Positions 21,972 through 33,059 of a stretch of DNA of 64,000 nt are shown here, in pieces. This stretch comes from Guillardia theta CCMP2712. Lineage: Eukaryota > Cryptophyceae > Pyrenomonadales > Geminigeraceae. The notes below the pieces were generated by a model. That model worked only from the letters and a program-made list of their open reading frames with translations, was not told the origin of the DNA and searched no databases. Position numbers and translations under genes: made by a program. The DNA lies in the NCBI RefSeq assembly GCF_000315625.1, contig NW_005434629.1, positions 68,681 through 132,680 of the forward strand, given 5' to 3'. Position 1 is the first letter of the stretch, and each line of letters opens with the position of its first letter.

Positions 21972-24452
21972 ATGGCCCGGAAGGAAGAAGCCCCTGCGGC
22001 CCGGGCGGGAGGAGCCCCCGGCATGGAGGCGGAGGGGCTAGCAGATCCCGCCATGGCAGAGCCAGCCGAAGATGCAGACGTCGTCCAAGACCCCAAGGCC
22101 TCACCCAGCGCAGAGACTAGCGCCAAGGAGCTGCCAGAGGGCGAGGGCAAGCCCAAGGCAAATGGCAGCGAGGCGACCGGCAGCTCCAAAGCCTCCAAGG
22201 ATGGCGCGAATGACACCAAGAAGGAGGAGAGCTGTGCTACGGTGAGTTTGTCTCTTGTCTGAGATCCCTTGTCTCTCTTTGTCCGGCACGGGCCTGCCCT
22301 GACTCTGGCTGTATGCGAAGGACGAAACGAAGAAGAATGAGGAGGGAAGCAGCAGCAACCAGGCGCAGAGCGGAGGGACGAGCAAGAGCGTGCCTGAAGC
22401 CCAGCTGGACGATCAGCCTCGTGACGTGACATGCAAGTGCGGCAATACGGGCCTTTACCTCAAAAGGAAGTACCATGACCTCCCGGCGATCGAGATCCTC
22501 GAATGCAAGGCCTGTCAGGAGACGGTCGCCGTCTGCGGAGCATGCGGGGCGAAGATGAGCTCCGAGGGGGGGCATCTGCGCAGGCATGTTCGCAAGCACA
22601 TCAAGGAGTCCGAGGAGTACCGTGACCAGTCAGGAGATGCCAAGGAGAACATGGCGAGCCGACTTCGTGGGCACAAGGGAGCCAACGGAGACTCCCCAGC
22701 CCCGGCCAAGAAGCAGAAGGTGGAGGGGAAGGAGCAAGAGAGCACAGGAGAGGGCACCCCGACCGCGTCGAAACCCTCCAGGAAGTCAACCTCCAGTACC
22801 CCTGGCAAGCCGAGGATCCGTGCTTGCTTCGACTGCTCCAAGGTGATGGCGATGGGTGGGAGGAAGGTGAGGAGGTTGATGTGTGCGCAGATGAAGCTCA
22901 GGTGCGATGGAGAGCGCCCTTGCTCCTCGTGCATCAAGGTGCGAAGATGCTTCAACTGCAGTTTGACTTGTGTGCTCACCTGGGAAGCAGAGTGGGAAGG
23001 AATGTAAGGAGAAGCCCCCCAAGACGCCTGATGCCAACGCCAAGGTTGTCAGCAAGGTGCGGGGACTTGCTCTTCTGGTCTCCCTCGCTTGCTGATCTTC
23101 TACGGCAGTCCCCAGCCACTCCTGCCCCTCCGTCGGAGACCAAGATGCACAGATCGAAGGCACTGCACGACAACGACGACTGGTGCAGAGTCTGCAAGCT
23201 CGGAGGTCTGTATGCTCGTGCCTGCCTCCCCTTCATGTGCGCGAGCTCACAATGAGGCAGGCGACCTGCTGCTGTGCGATGGAGCGAACTGCAGATGGTC
23301 CTTTCATTTAGGTTCTGCCCTTCTGTTGCTGGAAGCTACGGGTGACGCGATTTTCAGACTGCCTCTATCCTCCTCTCAGCAAGCCCCCTTCCGGTGAGGT
23401 TTCAGCACCGCTGGTCTCCAATCTGACGGCCCTGCAGGAGAATTCCTCTGCCTCAACTGCCAGGACAAGAGGCTCAATGACAGCAGGCCGCCAGTCAAGG
23501 TCGCCCGCACCCTGAGCCCTTATCATGTGCGACGCTGAACATCTGCCAGGTCGTCAAGCCGAAAGCTCCGAAGGAGGTGCTTGCATGCCGCAGGCTGTCG
23601 GGAGACGTTTGTTGATCTCGAAATTCCTCAGGCTCAGACCTCGGGCGCTGACTCGCCCGTCCCACCTGTACCGCCAGCTATTCCCCAGTCGGACTCTCCC
23701 AACGATGTGAGAGTAGCTGGTGCGGGCATGGCAAGCAGGCTGACGGGTCTAGCAGATGATAGACCCGTCCAACATCGCTCTCAACCACGGGATCTTGAAG
23801 GACGATGCCACTGTCTGGTGTACGATCTGCAACAGGTGAGATGCAGTGAAGGCGCAACTGAGATGTCAACCGGGTTGCGCAGAGAGTTTCGTTCTGCCTG
23901 GGCATTTTCCCAGCACGTCCGCATATCGAGGAGGTCCCTACTTGCACTTATCATGTTCCAGTCCCAACGATGTTGCAAACAGGCACGGTGGTGGGCGAGC
24001 AAAACGTGGAGAAGGGAAGAAATCCAAGAAGAAGTATGTCTTGAATTGTTTGAATCTTTCCTCTGAGTTTGATGTCTCCCTCTCTCTTCCCCTCCCTGCT
24101 TGTCTCTTTTCCACCTCCTTTCTCGCTGTGCTTTCAGGCTGCTGCAACAGTCTGGATCAGGAAAGGATGTAAGCTGTCCTTGTTTCCCACGTTCCCCGCA
24201 GACCTGACGCCTGTCCAGGCCGACCAACTTGACGACGGTGAAGAAGACACCGAAGAAGAGCTGGAGGACAGCATCCTGAACGAGAGCACGAGTGCTGATC
24301 CGCCTGAGAAGGAGACTGGCGATGGCAAAGACACGGACGTCAAGGTAACCTGCTCCTGCTTCACCTCACCTACTCACAGCGACTCCCTTTACTAGATGAA
24401 AGATGCTGGGGAAGTCGTTGCTGAGATCAATCCTCCTCCTCCTCCAGAGTGA
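21972..24452 (+). CDS. Zn2Cys6 zinc-cluster plus PHD-finger chromatin protein
   Basis: Exons 21972-22241, 22321-22842, 22891-22938, 22991-23044, 23109-23205, 23261-23311, 23358-23393 and 23438-23499 join in frame. Later exons are approximate, ending with a short exon at 24396-24452. Residues about 150-205 hold paired Cys motifs and a C2H2-like CGAC...HLRRHVRKH. Cys 259, 262, 269, 275, 278 and 285 form a perfect Zn2Cys6 cluster split over three exons. A C4HC3 PHD finger follows: Cys 324, 327, 336, 341, His 346, Cys 349, 364, 367, with GDLLLCD. PHD fingers commonly read histone tails; Zn2Cys6 clusters bind DNA. The tail is basic (RAKRGEGKKSKK), then acidic. A nuclear, chromatin-associated role is inferred. 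The ATG at 21972 is preferred over the upstream GTG. Confidence 0.8.
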
Positions 24453-24529
24453 TTGGACAGATTTCTTCTTCCCTTCCCCCCCTCCCATCCTCCCCTGCGT
24501 GCACTTACTGCTTTCCGAGTGCATGCCAT

Positions 24530-24870
24530 CATTCAAATTGATTTTTGAACTGAGCTCCCGCCGGTCGTGAGCCGCGTAAGACTTAAGTGACTGAACATTG
24601 AACCCCAGCAATAAACTGGGTTCTCAGACCCTCTCTCCTCCCTGATTGCCTTCAGCTCGGGGCAGCGACCAACGTCCCCACAAGACTCTCAGTCCGATCA
24701 AAGTGACTGCCTAACTTTGAGTACTAAACTGAAAGGAGATCACCTATCATAGTATCATCACGTCACTAGTAGTGCCACTCAGCCACGGTCGGACTGGCAC
24801 TGACCGTCCGGGGGCCTGAAGCCTTTCCGAGCCCGCCGGGCATTTCAGTGACTGCTGGGCGGGCTCGATT
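24530..24870. repeat. short GC-rich island
   Basis: Lies just downstream of the zinc-cluster/PHD gene. It contains the island words: GCCGGTCGTGAG, AAGTGACTGAACATTGAACCC, CACTGACCGTCCGG and CCCGCCGGGC. It is shorter and more diverged than the islands at 16.3, 33 and 63 kb. Confidence 0.45.
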
Positions 24871-25170
24871 GGAGGATCGTCGGGGAGACATGGAGTGGTG
24901 GGCGACGAGGGGAGGAGGAAGAGGAGCGCAGGGAACGGCATTCACAGGTGAAGCATGTGAACTTATGTGTCGATGCGTCGCTTTGTTTGTCTTGGATATG
25001 ATAAGAATGTTGGGTCAAGGCAGAAGAGTTTGGTTTCCTCGAAAACGTCTGATCACTTGATGAGACGGAAGATCTTTGAACAAGCAGTTTGTATTGCATC
25101 TTGATTTGATCAAGACAGTGTCTTAGAGAGGTCTCAAGTTAGTTCAAAAGTGTCATGAGTCTGATAGAAG

Positions 25171-28170
25171 TTGAAGGTTGCAGCTGACGAGACCATGTTA
25201 CTAGGGGTAAGACTGAGATGCGACCGGAGGCTGATCCCGTCGTGGTGTGGATCCCAAAGGATAAGGCGGTACAGGACCATGGAGCACAGGATGAGTCTCA
25301 ATCACCTGCCGCCTGTCGCAGAGATAGAATGGAATTCGCTGTCTTGTTTTCCCTCCGCTACAGAGCAGGGGGCGATGACAGCTTGCCTGAATGGCGACGT
25401 GGAGTATGCGGTACCTGAGCTTGTGCTGGGCGAGGAGGTCAGAAACTCATTTGCTCTTTCTCTGCAGATTCTGTTCGTCTCTGGTCTTGCTGGGATACTT
25501 CTTGCTCCGAGCTTGCTCTCCGTGATGGAGAAGATCTCGAACTTTGTGATAGACAACGACGAGCTTGACTCGGTTTCTGTTTCCTCCATCACTCGCGTTG
25601 ACCAGTTGAGAGTGAAGGAGCTAGAAGCTGGAGGGGTTGAGGGCATTGGAAGGTCGAAACCTGGAGACGTCAATGAACATGAACATGCATGTCACCATGA
25701 CACGATGAAAGTACTCTCGGAGTGGGGAGTGATAAGGAACAGCAAAGCAGTCAACCCTTACGACAGTGTCCTCCCCACTGAAAACCGTCTGCTCCTGCTG
25801 CTTCGTTGCAAGTCCCGTTGGACTCATGGGTTTGGACCGAGTGTCGCATCATGCTGGGACGATGACGGCGAGTCTTCCGGCATGACTTTGCCAGAGTTCG
25901 AGCTGAGGATGATCGTCGAGTCCTTTGGCAGCGACGGAGCTCGGGTGAAACTGGTGGGGATGAACGACAGAAGGGGAGTGGTGCTCTCCTTGTCCATGAG
26001 AGAGCAGCAGCGGGACGGATGGGACAGTCTGCTGAATGCACACCTGACATCGGCCCGCGAGAACGAGCTTGGCCTGCTCTGTCAGGCTGTGAGAAGGTGA
26101 GGACTTCTGCAGTCATGTGATTCGTTTAGCTGCGTGAAAACAGGTCGGTGCTCTCGCACTCTCTCATGTACAATATAGCTGGTGGAAGTGACATCATGCA
26201 AGGTTTGCTAGCAATGTGACGATCCAGGATCTGACGATATGATTCCTTCCAGTCTTGTCGTTGTCCCTTAGTGAAGAGGGATTCACAAACATCGTGAAGG
26301 ACCGACCATGGTAGCAAATTTTCCGTAGCAAAGAAGCAACTGACAATTTCCCAATCCTTCTCGTCCTTCTTCACCTTGGTCCTCGACTTCGCTTCTACCG
26401 TCTCTTCCATCTTCTCCTTCTCAATTCCCCCCATGATCGGCCGTTCGTTTTTCTCCCGTCCATACTCTCCCACATTCATACATGTCATTTCCCTTTCTCT
26501 TGTTTGCATTCCTCCTCCTTCTTGTCTTCCTCTTCCTCTTCTTCGTCCCTCTCCCTCCCTCCTCCTGCTCTGTCCTCCTGCAACGACAGGAGGTTGCGGG
26601 TAATGAGTCTGCAAGAGTCCCAAGTGAGTTTCTTTGCCTCGGGCAACGTTCCTGACTGTTCCTAGGTGAGCAAGGAAAGAGTGGATACGAGAATTCGAGA
26701 GCTTCAGGCGAGGAGGATAGGGATTGGAAGAGGAAGAGGAAGAGGGAGGGGGAGGGGAGGGGAGCGGGGAGGAATTTCTCTGACCATGTTTCTAGCCGTT
26801 CTTGCGGAAGCTCAATGGGATCAGAAATGACAAGAGAGCTGAGGTGAGATGTATTGAAAGAGAGGCCGTTACTGATCTGGTGGCCACCAGACTTGTCTCT
26901 GTCTTGTCGAGGATGCTTTTGATGAACATCCTTCTCCTACCATGCTTGCTCTTGTCTTGCAGGTGATGAAACAAAACGAAGCAGAAGGAAGGGAGGAAGG
27001 AAGGAGGAAGGAGGAAGGGAGGCAGGCAGGCAGGGAAGGGGTGAGAGAGGGAGCGAGGACAGATGGCCCTATTACGAATGATTCTTTCATGGAAACCAGA
27101 GGGGTTCTGCTGTGGGCGATGAAGACCTTTACAACATTGCCGGGTCAAGGAGGAGGCCACGAGCTGTGAGAGTGAGAAACGTCGGCGGCAGCTGCTGACT
27201 GGGGTGAGCAGGGGATACTGAGAACTTTCTCCAACAACGAGAGAAAGTTCAAGACGGCAACTGCCATGGAGCCGGAGGTCGCGAGTGACGATGCGAGGGT
27301 GCGGGCATGACCTGCTATGAAAGATCTCCCTGCTCATGGCCAACGTGGCGAAAATCAGAGAAGATGCCATCGTCCTCGACCCTTTCTGCGGATCCTGTGA
27401 TGACCCCCGATGACCCCCGATGGAGAGGGAAGCTGACCTGCTGCCGTCAGGCTCGCTGCTGCTTGCTGCTGGTATCATCCTCCGAGGGAGGGTGAGGTGG
27501 CTAGTTTCTAGTGCTTTCCAGCTGATGGTTGCAACCTTAGTGCCAGCTCTACGGTTACGATGCGGATGGAGAGATCATGGGGATGTTGGAGAAGATCAGC
27601 TCTGACTTTGTGAGGCAGAGACGGCAAGGCGATGTAGCTGATGGACTTGTATCAGGCCCATCACAGCATAGCGCCTCCGACGATAAGAAGGGCTGGCATC
27701 GAAACCCTCGGGCAGGACTCAGACTTCCGGAGATTGAAGTTCAATGCAATCATCACTGACCCTCCCTATGACATGAATGCTCAAATTCTTGAGAGTGAGG
27801 ACAAGAGGAGCAGGAAAAAGAAGTGGAGGGAAGTGGAAGGGCAAGCAGACAGTGGTCAGCGAGTCCCGATGCTCATCAGATGTCTCTTGGACATCGCGCA
27901 CCAACGGTTGACGAGGTTAGAGATGCAGTGATCCTGCCAGAGCTGATGAAACGTGATCAGGCAGGGTACACTTGTTTTCTTCCTGCCGACAAGAGGTGCA
28001 GGGGTTGAGTGGACGATAGATGGTGATTTTCGATCTCAATCTCACTCGCTGACGTGCTGCGAATCTAGACGATCATCCTCTTCCTGGCCTTCCTTGCGGC
28101 ACCTGGGTTCCCTTGCGACCCCCAAGCTTCCTGTCACTGACATGCAAGTGCCCGCAGGATGAAGGGACGT
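25171..28170 (+). CDS. TRM11: Trm11-like tRNA (guanine-N2) methyltransferase, multi-exon
   Basis: Trm11 with Trm112 makes N2-methylguanosine at tRNA position 10, using S-adenosylmethionine. The sequence shows the class I methyltransferase core in several exons. LLMANVAKIREDAIVLDPFCGS (27331-27393) is followed after an intron by LLLAAGIILRG (27452-27490). Then come LYGYDADGEIM (about 27548), the catalytic IITDPPYDMN (about 27750-27780) and a strand like TLVFFLPT (about 27965). An N-terminal part matching the family's LPEFELR...ESFG pattern lies at about 25880-26100 and continues after an intron (RSVLSHS, 26143). The start is uncertain: the frame is open from 25171, but its first 190 residues are not family-like, so a start near 25704 is possible. 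The middle (26.2-27.2 kb) and the last exon are not resolved. Confidence 0.7.
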
Positions 28171-28561
28171 GGCGCTATAAAAGTCTTCGAGTCGTTGCTT
28201 GCTTCCCGCAGACGTTTTCAGACACATTCAAGAGGTTGTTTCCTGTGAGGAGAACCTGTCATGATCGCAATGACTTTGTTTTGGAAGATGGCTCATAGTC
28301 ATGGAGCGAGATTGAGATATCCCTCCGCTCGCTATCCCACCAGTGTGTCAATGTCGTTAATGAAACAGTGTATCATTCCCAACCACCACGCCTGGGGTGT
28401 GCTGTGGAACAAATGTCGAACCTCCCGAGCTCCATGGAGTCAAAGATACCCTCACTTCCGTGAAGATGCTCCCCACTCCTTTGCTGCTACGACTCGTAGT
28501 AGTATGTAGGTAGCAACCAAGGGACAGATGAAGGAGGAAGAACAAGGGGAGAGGGGAGGGT

Positions 28562-29200
28562 TTACTCCATGCTCCTCGATGCATTTGAGTGGGCGCTCAG
28601 CCACTGGCTCCTTGGCTTCAGATGTTCTCTCCTAACCTCCCTGTACAAGATCCCTGGCTCTCCCTTCCTGGAGATCCCGAGCCTCACCGTCGATCCTGAT
28701 CCCACCATGACACACGATAACGTCGAGCAAGCATTACCTTCTTCTCCCAGCAGAGCGCGAGCCAGCAGGCTCGGGATGTCACCGGAGAAGCTCATCTTAC
28801 CGGACTGGGGCTACATGCTTCAAGGTTCGCAGCAGCAGGGACAAGATTACATTGTTCATGAGCTCGCGCAGGTCGAGGTCGTCGACGAAGAGGATCGAGT
28901 CTCCTATCTGCACCTTACCGTCTCTCTCCGCTGGCCCGTCCTTTGCCAGGCAGATGACTACCGCTCCCTGACAACCCTCGCGTCAGCCTCTCCCTCTCCT
29001 GACTGCGCTCGAGAGCGTGTTGAAGGGATACCCGTCCTTCAGCCAGCATCTGCGAGTCGAGCCCCATCCCGATTCCGCACGGCGAGGAGAGAGGCCTTGA
29101 CTCGTGCAGAGGACCTCTCTTCTTGTGTCTCGTCTCGCAGCAGCTCAGGTTGAGCAAGGAGTCGCTGCTCTCAGGCGCATCATGGCTCTCGGCGGCACCC
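28562..29200 (-). CDS. PDZ-domain protein
   Basis: Minus-strand exons encode a PDZ-like fold. In transcript order they are CGIGMGLDS (about 29060-29090), YPFNTLSSAVRRG (about 28996-29030), then AVVICLAKDGPAERDG and VQIGDSILFVDDLDL (about 28860-28960, ending at a GTAATC donor). The GPAERDGKVQIGDSIL run is the usual PDZ loop and strand. A second block at 28562-28800 (SFSGDIPSLLARALLG, TVRLGISRKGEPG) resembles the rest of this PDZ domain or another one, and ends at a stop at 28562. PDZ domains bind C-terminal peptides of partner proteins. The start is not resolved, and the exon edges are approximate. Confidence 0.5.
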
Positions 29201-29584
29201 ATTGGATACAACCTGCAAAAAAGCAGAAGCTAGTCATCTGCTGCTCCCATTGAAGCCCTTGCTCCTATGGGGAGGAAAGGAACCTTGCATGGAAAACTTT
29301 TGAAAGCACAAAATCTCCCTCCCTCCCTCCCCTCCTCCGTCTTTGTCATAGCATCATTCCTTCTACTGTGTCGTGTCTCTTAACTACCTGCTACCACTAT
29401 TCCCTTGCAGTTTCGAGGCTCTGCCTGGCTTGCTCTTCCTCTCTTTCTGCAGGGCTCATACTCTCTCGTTCATCCGAAGTTAGCATGATGCCATGAAGCG
29501 CGGGGGAGCCTGCTATGCTGAGCGCGGCTTCAGTTTGAGTAAGGACTGTATCAGCGCCTGATTGCGATGGCACTACCTTGGCGG

Positions 29585-29770
29585 TGACTACCGGCGGTGC
29601 GGCCCCGTCTGCCCGCGCCCCCCGGGCCCCCCCGGGCCCCCCCGGGCGCCGCACGGGCTGTGACGGGAGTCACTGAGTCACTGAGAGTCCGATGATCGGA
29701 TCACCGGGTCTGGGAGTCCGAGCCGCCTGTACCGCCCGGCATTGCCCGGTGCCGCCAGAGAGAAAGCACC
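29585..29770. repeat. short GC-rich island
   Basis: GC-rich block with CCCCCCGGGCCCC runs and GTCACTGAGTCACTGAGAGTC, then CGGATCACCGGGTC. It uses the island vocabulary described at 16.3 kb. It lies 700 bases 3' of the Crinkler-like gene. An open minus-strand frame of 85 codons (29397-29654) crosses it but looks like chance in GC-rich DNA. Confidence 0.5.
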
Positions 29771-30467
29771 GCCCATTCTGGGGTCAAACCTCCGACTCGC
29801 ACGTGCCTCACGTTTCTCGTGTGTTTTGTTGAATTTTTTAATTTTTTGTGATTTTCAGAGAGAGTTCTTGGTTCGGATTCACATGTTAGTGTGAAATGAA
29901 CTGAGCAAAAAAAATATTTTCTTATCATTATATTCGGTCAACAGAAAACTGATTCATACATCTCGGAGTGTAATTAATAAATAACATTTCTTCATGACAC
30001 ATCGCGCATGTGTCCATCTGCTTAACTCTTATCAAGTTTTCTACATACTCAACATCAATGAAATCTTGCATGATCTTGTCAATGCATTACTCACATAATT
30101 TCATACAAGATGAAAGTATCTCAACGCTCTATATATCGGATGTTTATTCGAATAGCAGAGTCAAGTTTAAACATTTCTCACTACAGAGCCATCTAGCCAA
30201 CACATCGCAGTCTTGACAACCCTCAAGTTTTTCATTTCCTCAGAGCTCACTAACCTGGCTGAAATCAAATATAAGAATCACCAGTTATCTGATGCTGAGT
30301 CTTGTGTAAAGGATTGACACTGTAAATGTTGAATGGCTGCTTTCAGTCATGGTGATCCAGGCCAATCCTTCTTGTGCTATGGCGCAACTTTGACAGTCTT
30401 TCATCCGATGACCAAACTCCTGCACTCCGCTGGTCTCGTCATTCCTTGACAATGGACTTCGCTGTCC
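29771..30467. other. AT-rich intergenic
   Basis: Nothing gene-like is seen. Positions 30375-30396 carry a 22-base copy, in inverted orientation, of a segment inside the Crinkler-like gene (31522-31543). Confidence 0.6.
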
Positions 30468-32665
30468 TCACAAACATCCACATGGTCTCGGGTCAAGCCC
30501 GACCACGCACACTTCGCTCCCTTCCTCGCCGCCTCTCCATCCGTATCTCGAAAGCGCGTCCTCGTCCTCCACCTTGCTTACCCTGAACCTCTCAACATTG
30601 TCCTTGGGGACGACAAAGACGATCTCAAGCTTCCACTGCTCCCATCCTTCGATGCTCAAGGAATCCAGGCAGTCCGAGAAGTACCGCAGCTTCAGGTCAT
30701 GAGCCTCTCTAGACGTCACCTGCACAAACCGCACTAACTTGGAGCTCCAGTCTACAATCACAGCATCATATCCTCCCTGGTTCCATGCCACGGGCTTCAG
30801 GCACACGCGCTCCTTGCTATTCTCCCCAGCCTCATAAACATCTGTTGGATCAAAAGACTCCACTTCGCACCTTGACCACTCAACATCTCCTCCTTGGATG
30901 GTGGTTAGCTTTAGCGGTCCTGGCATTTGCTTTATCCGAGCAAAGAACAGCATCTCGAACAACACTCCCCGTAGTACTGGGTTCTCAGCCATGTTGGTGA
31001 GCTCTTGTATTTTCCTTACGAAGGACTCTCCAAGCTTCTCCGCTAGCTCCGTGGCAGCAAACCTGCTGACAAGCCCCCAGTACACCTTCTTTCCAATACG
31101 GTGCTTCCCATGCAGTAGATTCACAAACCGTTTCGATTGCTCACCAGTAGAAAACTCCATCAGGCTCGGAAAATCGTCCACATCGCTCATCGCATCACGA
31201 AGGCTTTCGATCGCTTCCTCTGTCGTATATTCGAACATGAGCCGGCATGAGCCCCCGGCTACCCGATACTTGGACTCGACTTCTCTCGTCCTTCTCTCTT
31301 CTTCTGTCTCACGCCTTCTCGTTTGTTTTCTCTTGCCCAGACTCGTTCCCATAGCCTCAGCCACACTCATGTACAGCAAGTCGTACTTAGCGGCATCCTG
31401 GTACTCCTCCAGCGTCCAAGAGTAAACCTTCATCTCTTTCACCTTTTCTATTCTATCTTGCTCGTCGCTCTTCTTTCCTCGAGAAATCATCGATGTAGTG
31501 ACGGCAAGTCGCCGATTCTCCCTGTCAAAGTTGCGCCATAGCAGGCAAATGCTCAACACAACATCATATTCATGCACCCCCTACACGTAGCCGTCCAACG
31601 AAACAAGATACTTCCGTCGCTTGTCAGTCCATCCCTGAAGAATCTTCTTCACCCCGCTGGCCACCTCGTCCGAAGACAAGTCGCATCTCCTTTGTTGCCC
31701 ATCGACCACTTGTATACAACTGACGATCCCCAACTTCCACAGCCGCACGAACATCACACACCACCCTTCCTCAATGCTTTTTGATAGTATGAAACATATC
31801 GTCGTCGTTGTCTTCCCCGTCCCTGGAGGACCCAAGATCCAACCCATATATCCTTCCTTGCAAACTTTCTCCTCCAGGAAATCCATCTGCTCATTGAAGC
31901 CATCCCTGCAGTAAAGCACCACCTTCCCTGCTGTCCCAGGGTTCCAGTTCATGATCGATCGATCGACACTAAAGAGTTTGCGATTCTCCTCATAGCCCAG
32001 CTCACTAGCATCCAACGGTGTCTCCATCCACTGAATCCCGTGGTTAATCTCTTCCTTCGTTAGCCGATCTTGCTTTTCCTTTCGCAGGTCCTGCTTTTCC
32101 TTTCGCAGGTCCTGCTTTTCCTTTCGCAGGTCCTGCTTTTCCTTTCGCAGGTCCTGCTTTTCCTTTCGCAGGTCTTCTTCTTTCTTTCGCAGGTCCTCTT
32201 CTTTCTTTCGCAAGTACTTCTCTTTCTCCTCGACATCCCTCAATATATCCTCCCAGTACCTCTGGCCCGCCCCCTTGTCAAGAAGCTGTATCCTTATGCC
32301 AGCCTTCTTCGTCTCCAAGACCTTGAGCTCCTTGGCGATTCCCCGTGCTTCCTCTTCTTCCTCATCTATCTTCTTCGTAACATTCTCCAATTTTCTCTCG
32401 ACCTTGGCTTGTTCTTGTCGTAGTCTTGCCTCCGCGATATCCTCCTCAACGTCCTCCAGGTCCATGTTTGCATGCGGCACCCCTCCCCCTCCTCGAATCA
32501 CCGCGGGAATCATGTGCTGAGCGCATCCGCGCGGGAAATGCTGTCCAAGAAGTGCACATGCACATGTGGTCAGAAGCACTAGTCCTGCAATACTTGAAAC
32601 ATTGAATCAACAAGACCTAACGTCCGGAACAAACCTGCTGCAATCCTCAGGAGACCCGATGTCAT
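30468..32665 (-). pseudogene. Crinkler/RHS-type secreted NTPase-nuclease, interrupted by an in-frame TAG
   Basis: Two exons, 32635-32665 and 30468-32584; the intron has GTTTGT and TTGCAG. The first 25 residues form a signal peptide that only appears after splicing. A coiled coil with exact heptads (DLRKEKQ) spans about residues 135-182. A P-loop NTPase follows, with GPPGTGKT at 262-269 and a Walker B-like LVSLDG near 340. A TAG at 31581-31583 then stops the frame, yet the same frame continues for 370 codons with family-like sequence. That part includes RRLAVTTSM, VYSWTLEEY and a restriction-endonuclease-fold core: Glu in RGVLFEML, Asp in GGYDAVIV and QVT. The NTPase-plus-nuclease order is that of Crinkler/RHS effectors described in oomycetes, fungi and other protists. 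With the stop the product is the NTPase half only. A pseudogene, readthrough or a sequencing error are all possible. No role is shown. Confidence 0.75.
32071..32217. repeat. 21-base tandem repeat encoding a coiled-coil heptad
   Basis: Five exact copies of a 21-base unit (minus strand, one DLRKEKQ heptad each) cover 32071-32175. Two diverged units (DLRKKEE type) extend the array to 32217. The perfect DNA identity indicates recent expansion. It lies within the Crinkler-like coding sequence and keeps frame. Confidence 0.95.
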
Positions 32666-33059
32666 GCTGCAATCAACCGGATGTCCTGACCTGACCGTGT
32701 GATCAAACAAAAACAAAGATCACGATGAAGTGACGGGGAAAGATAGAGAGGAGAGGCCGAGCAAGAACAGAGGGCAGAGCGCGGAATACGACCGAGGAAA
32801 GGGAATGGAGAAATACAAGAAGTAAAGTAGAGCTATGCGATCTAGGTAGGATTCAACACATTTGTTTTCTGTCAGGTTTATAGTTCAAACTATGAATCTA
32901 GTACTAGGGGTTTGGGGGGGTGAAGGCGTGTAGAATTAAAACATTTTAGAAGGTACCAGGAAACGATACTGAGCTACAAAAACATCCCAAATCACTGAGT
33001 CACTATTCACGGGTTTCAAATATGGTTTTGAATTTCAACAGTACAAAATCTCAACTTGC
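32666..33059. other. intergenic 5' of the Crinkler-like gene
   Basis: No gene is seen. Purine-rich then AT-rich DNA with one G run near 32910. It presumably contains the promoter of the gene to its left. Confidence 0.5.

Noticed and set aside
21602-22432. 276-codon minus-strand frame overlapping the zinc-cluster/PHD gene
   Set aside because: It is antisense to a well-supported exon chain, is rich in Ser/Pro/Ala from composition, and has no family features.
31578-31600. An intron using GTGTAG at 31586 to remove the amber codon
   Set aside because: Family-like sequence continues directly across the stop in the same frame, so removing it would delete conserved residues; not excluded without RNA data.
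32071-32217. CRISPR-like array
   Set aside because: The 21-base units are directly adjacent without spacers, and in frame they encode a coiled coil.
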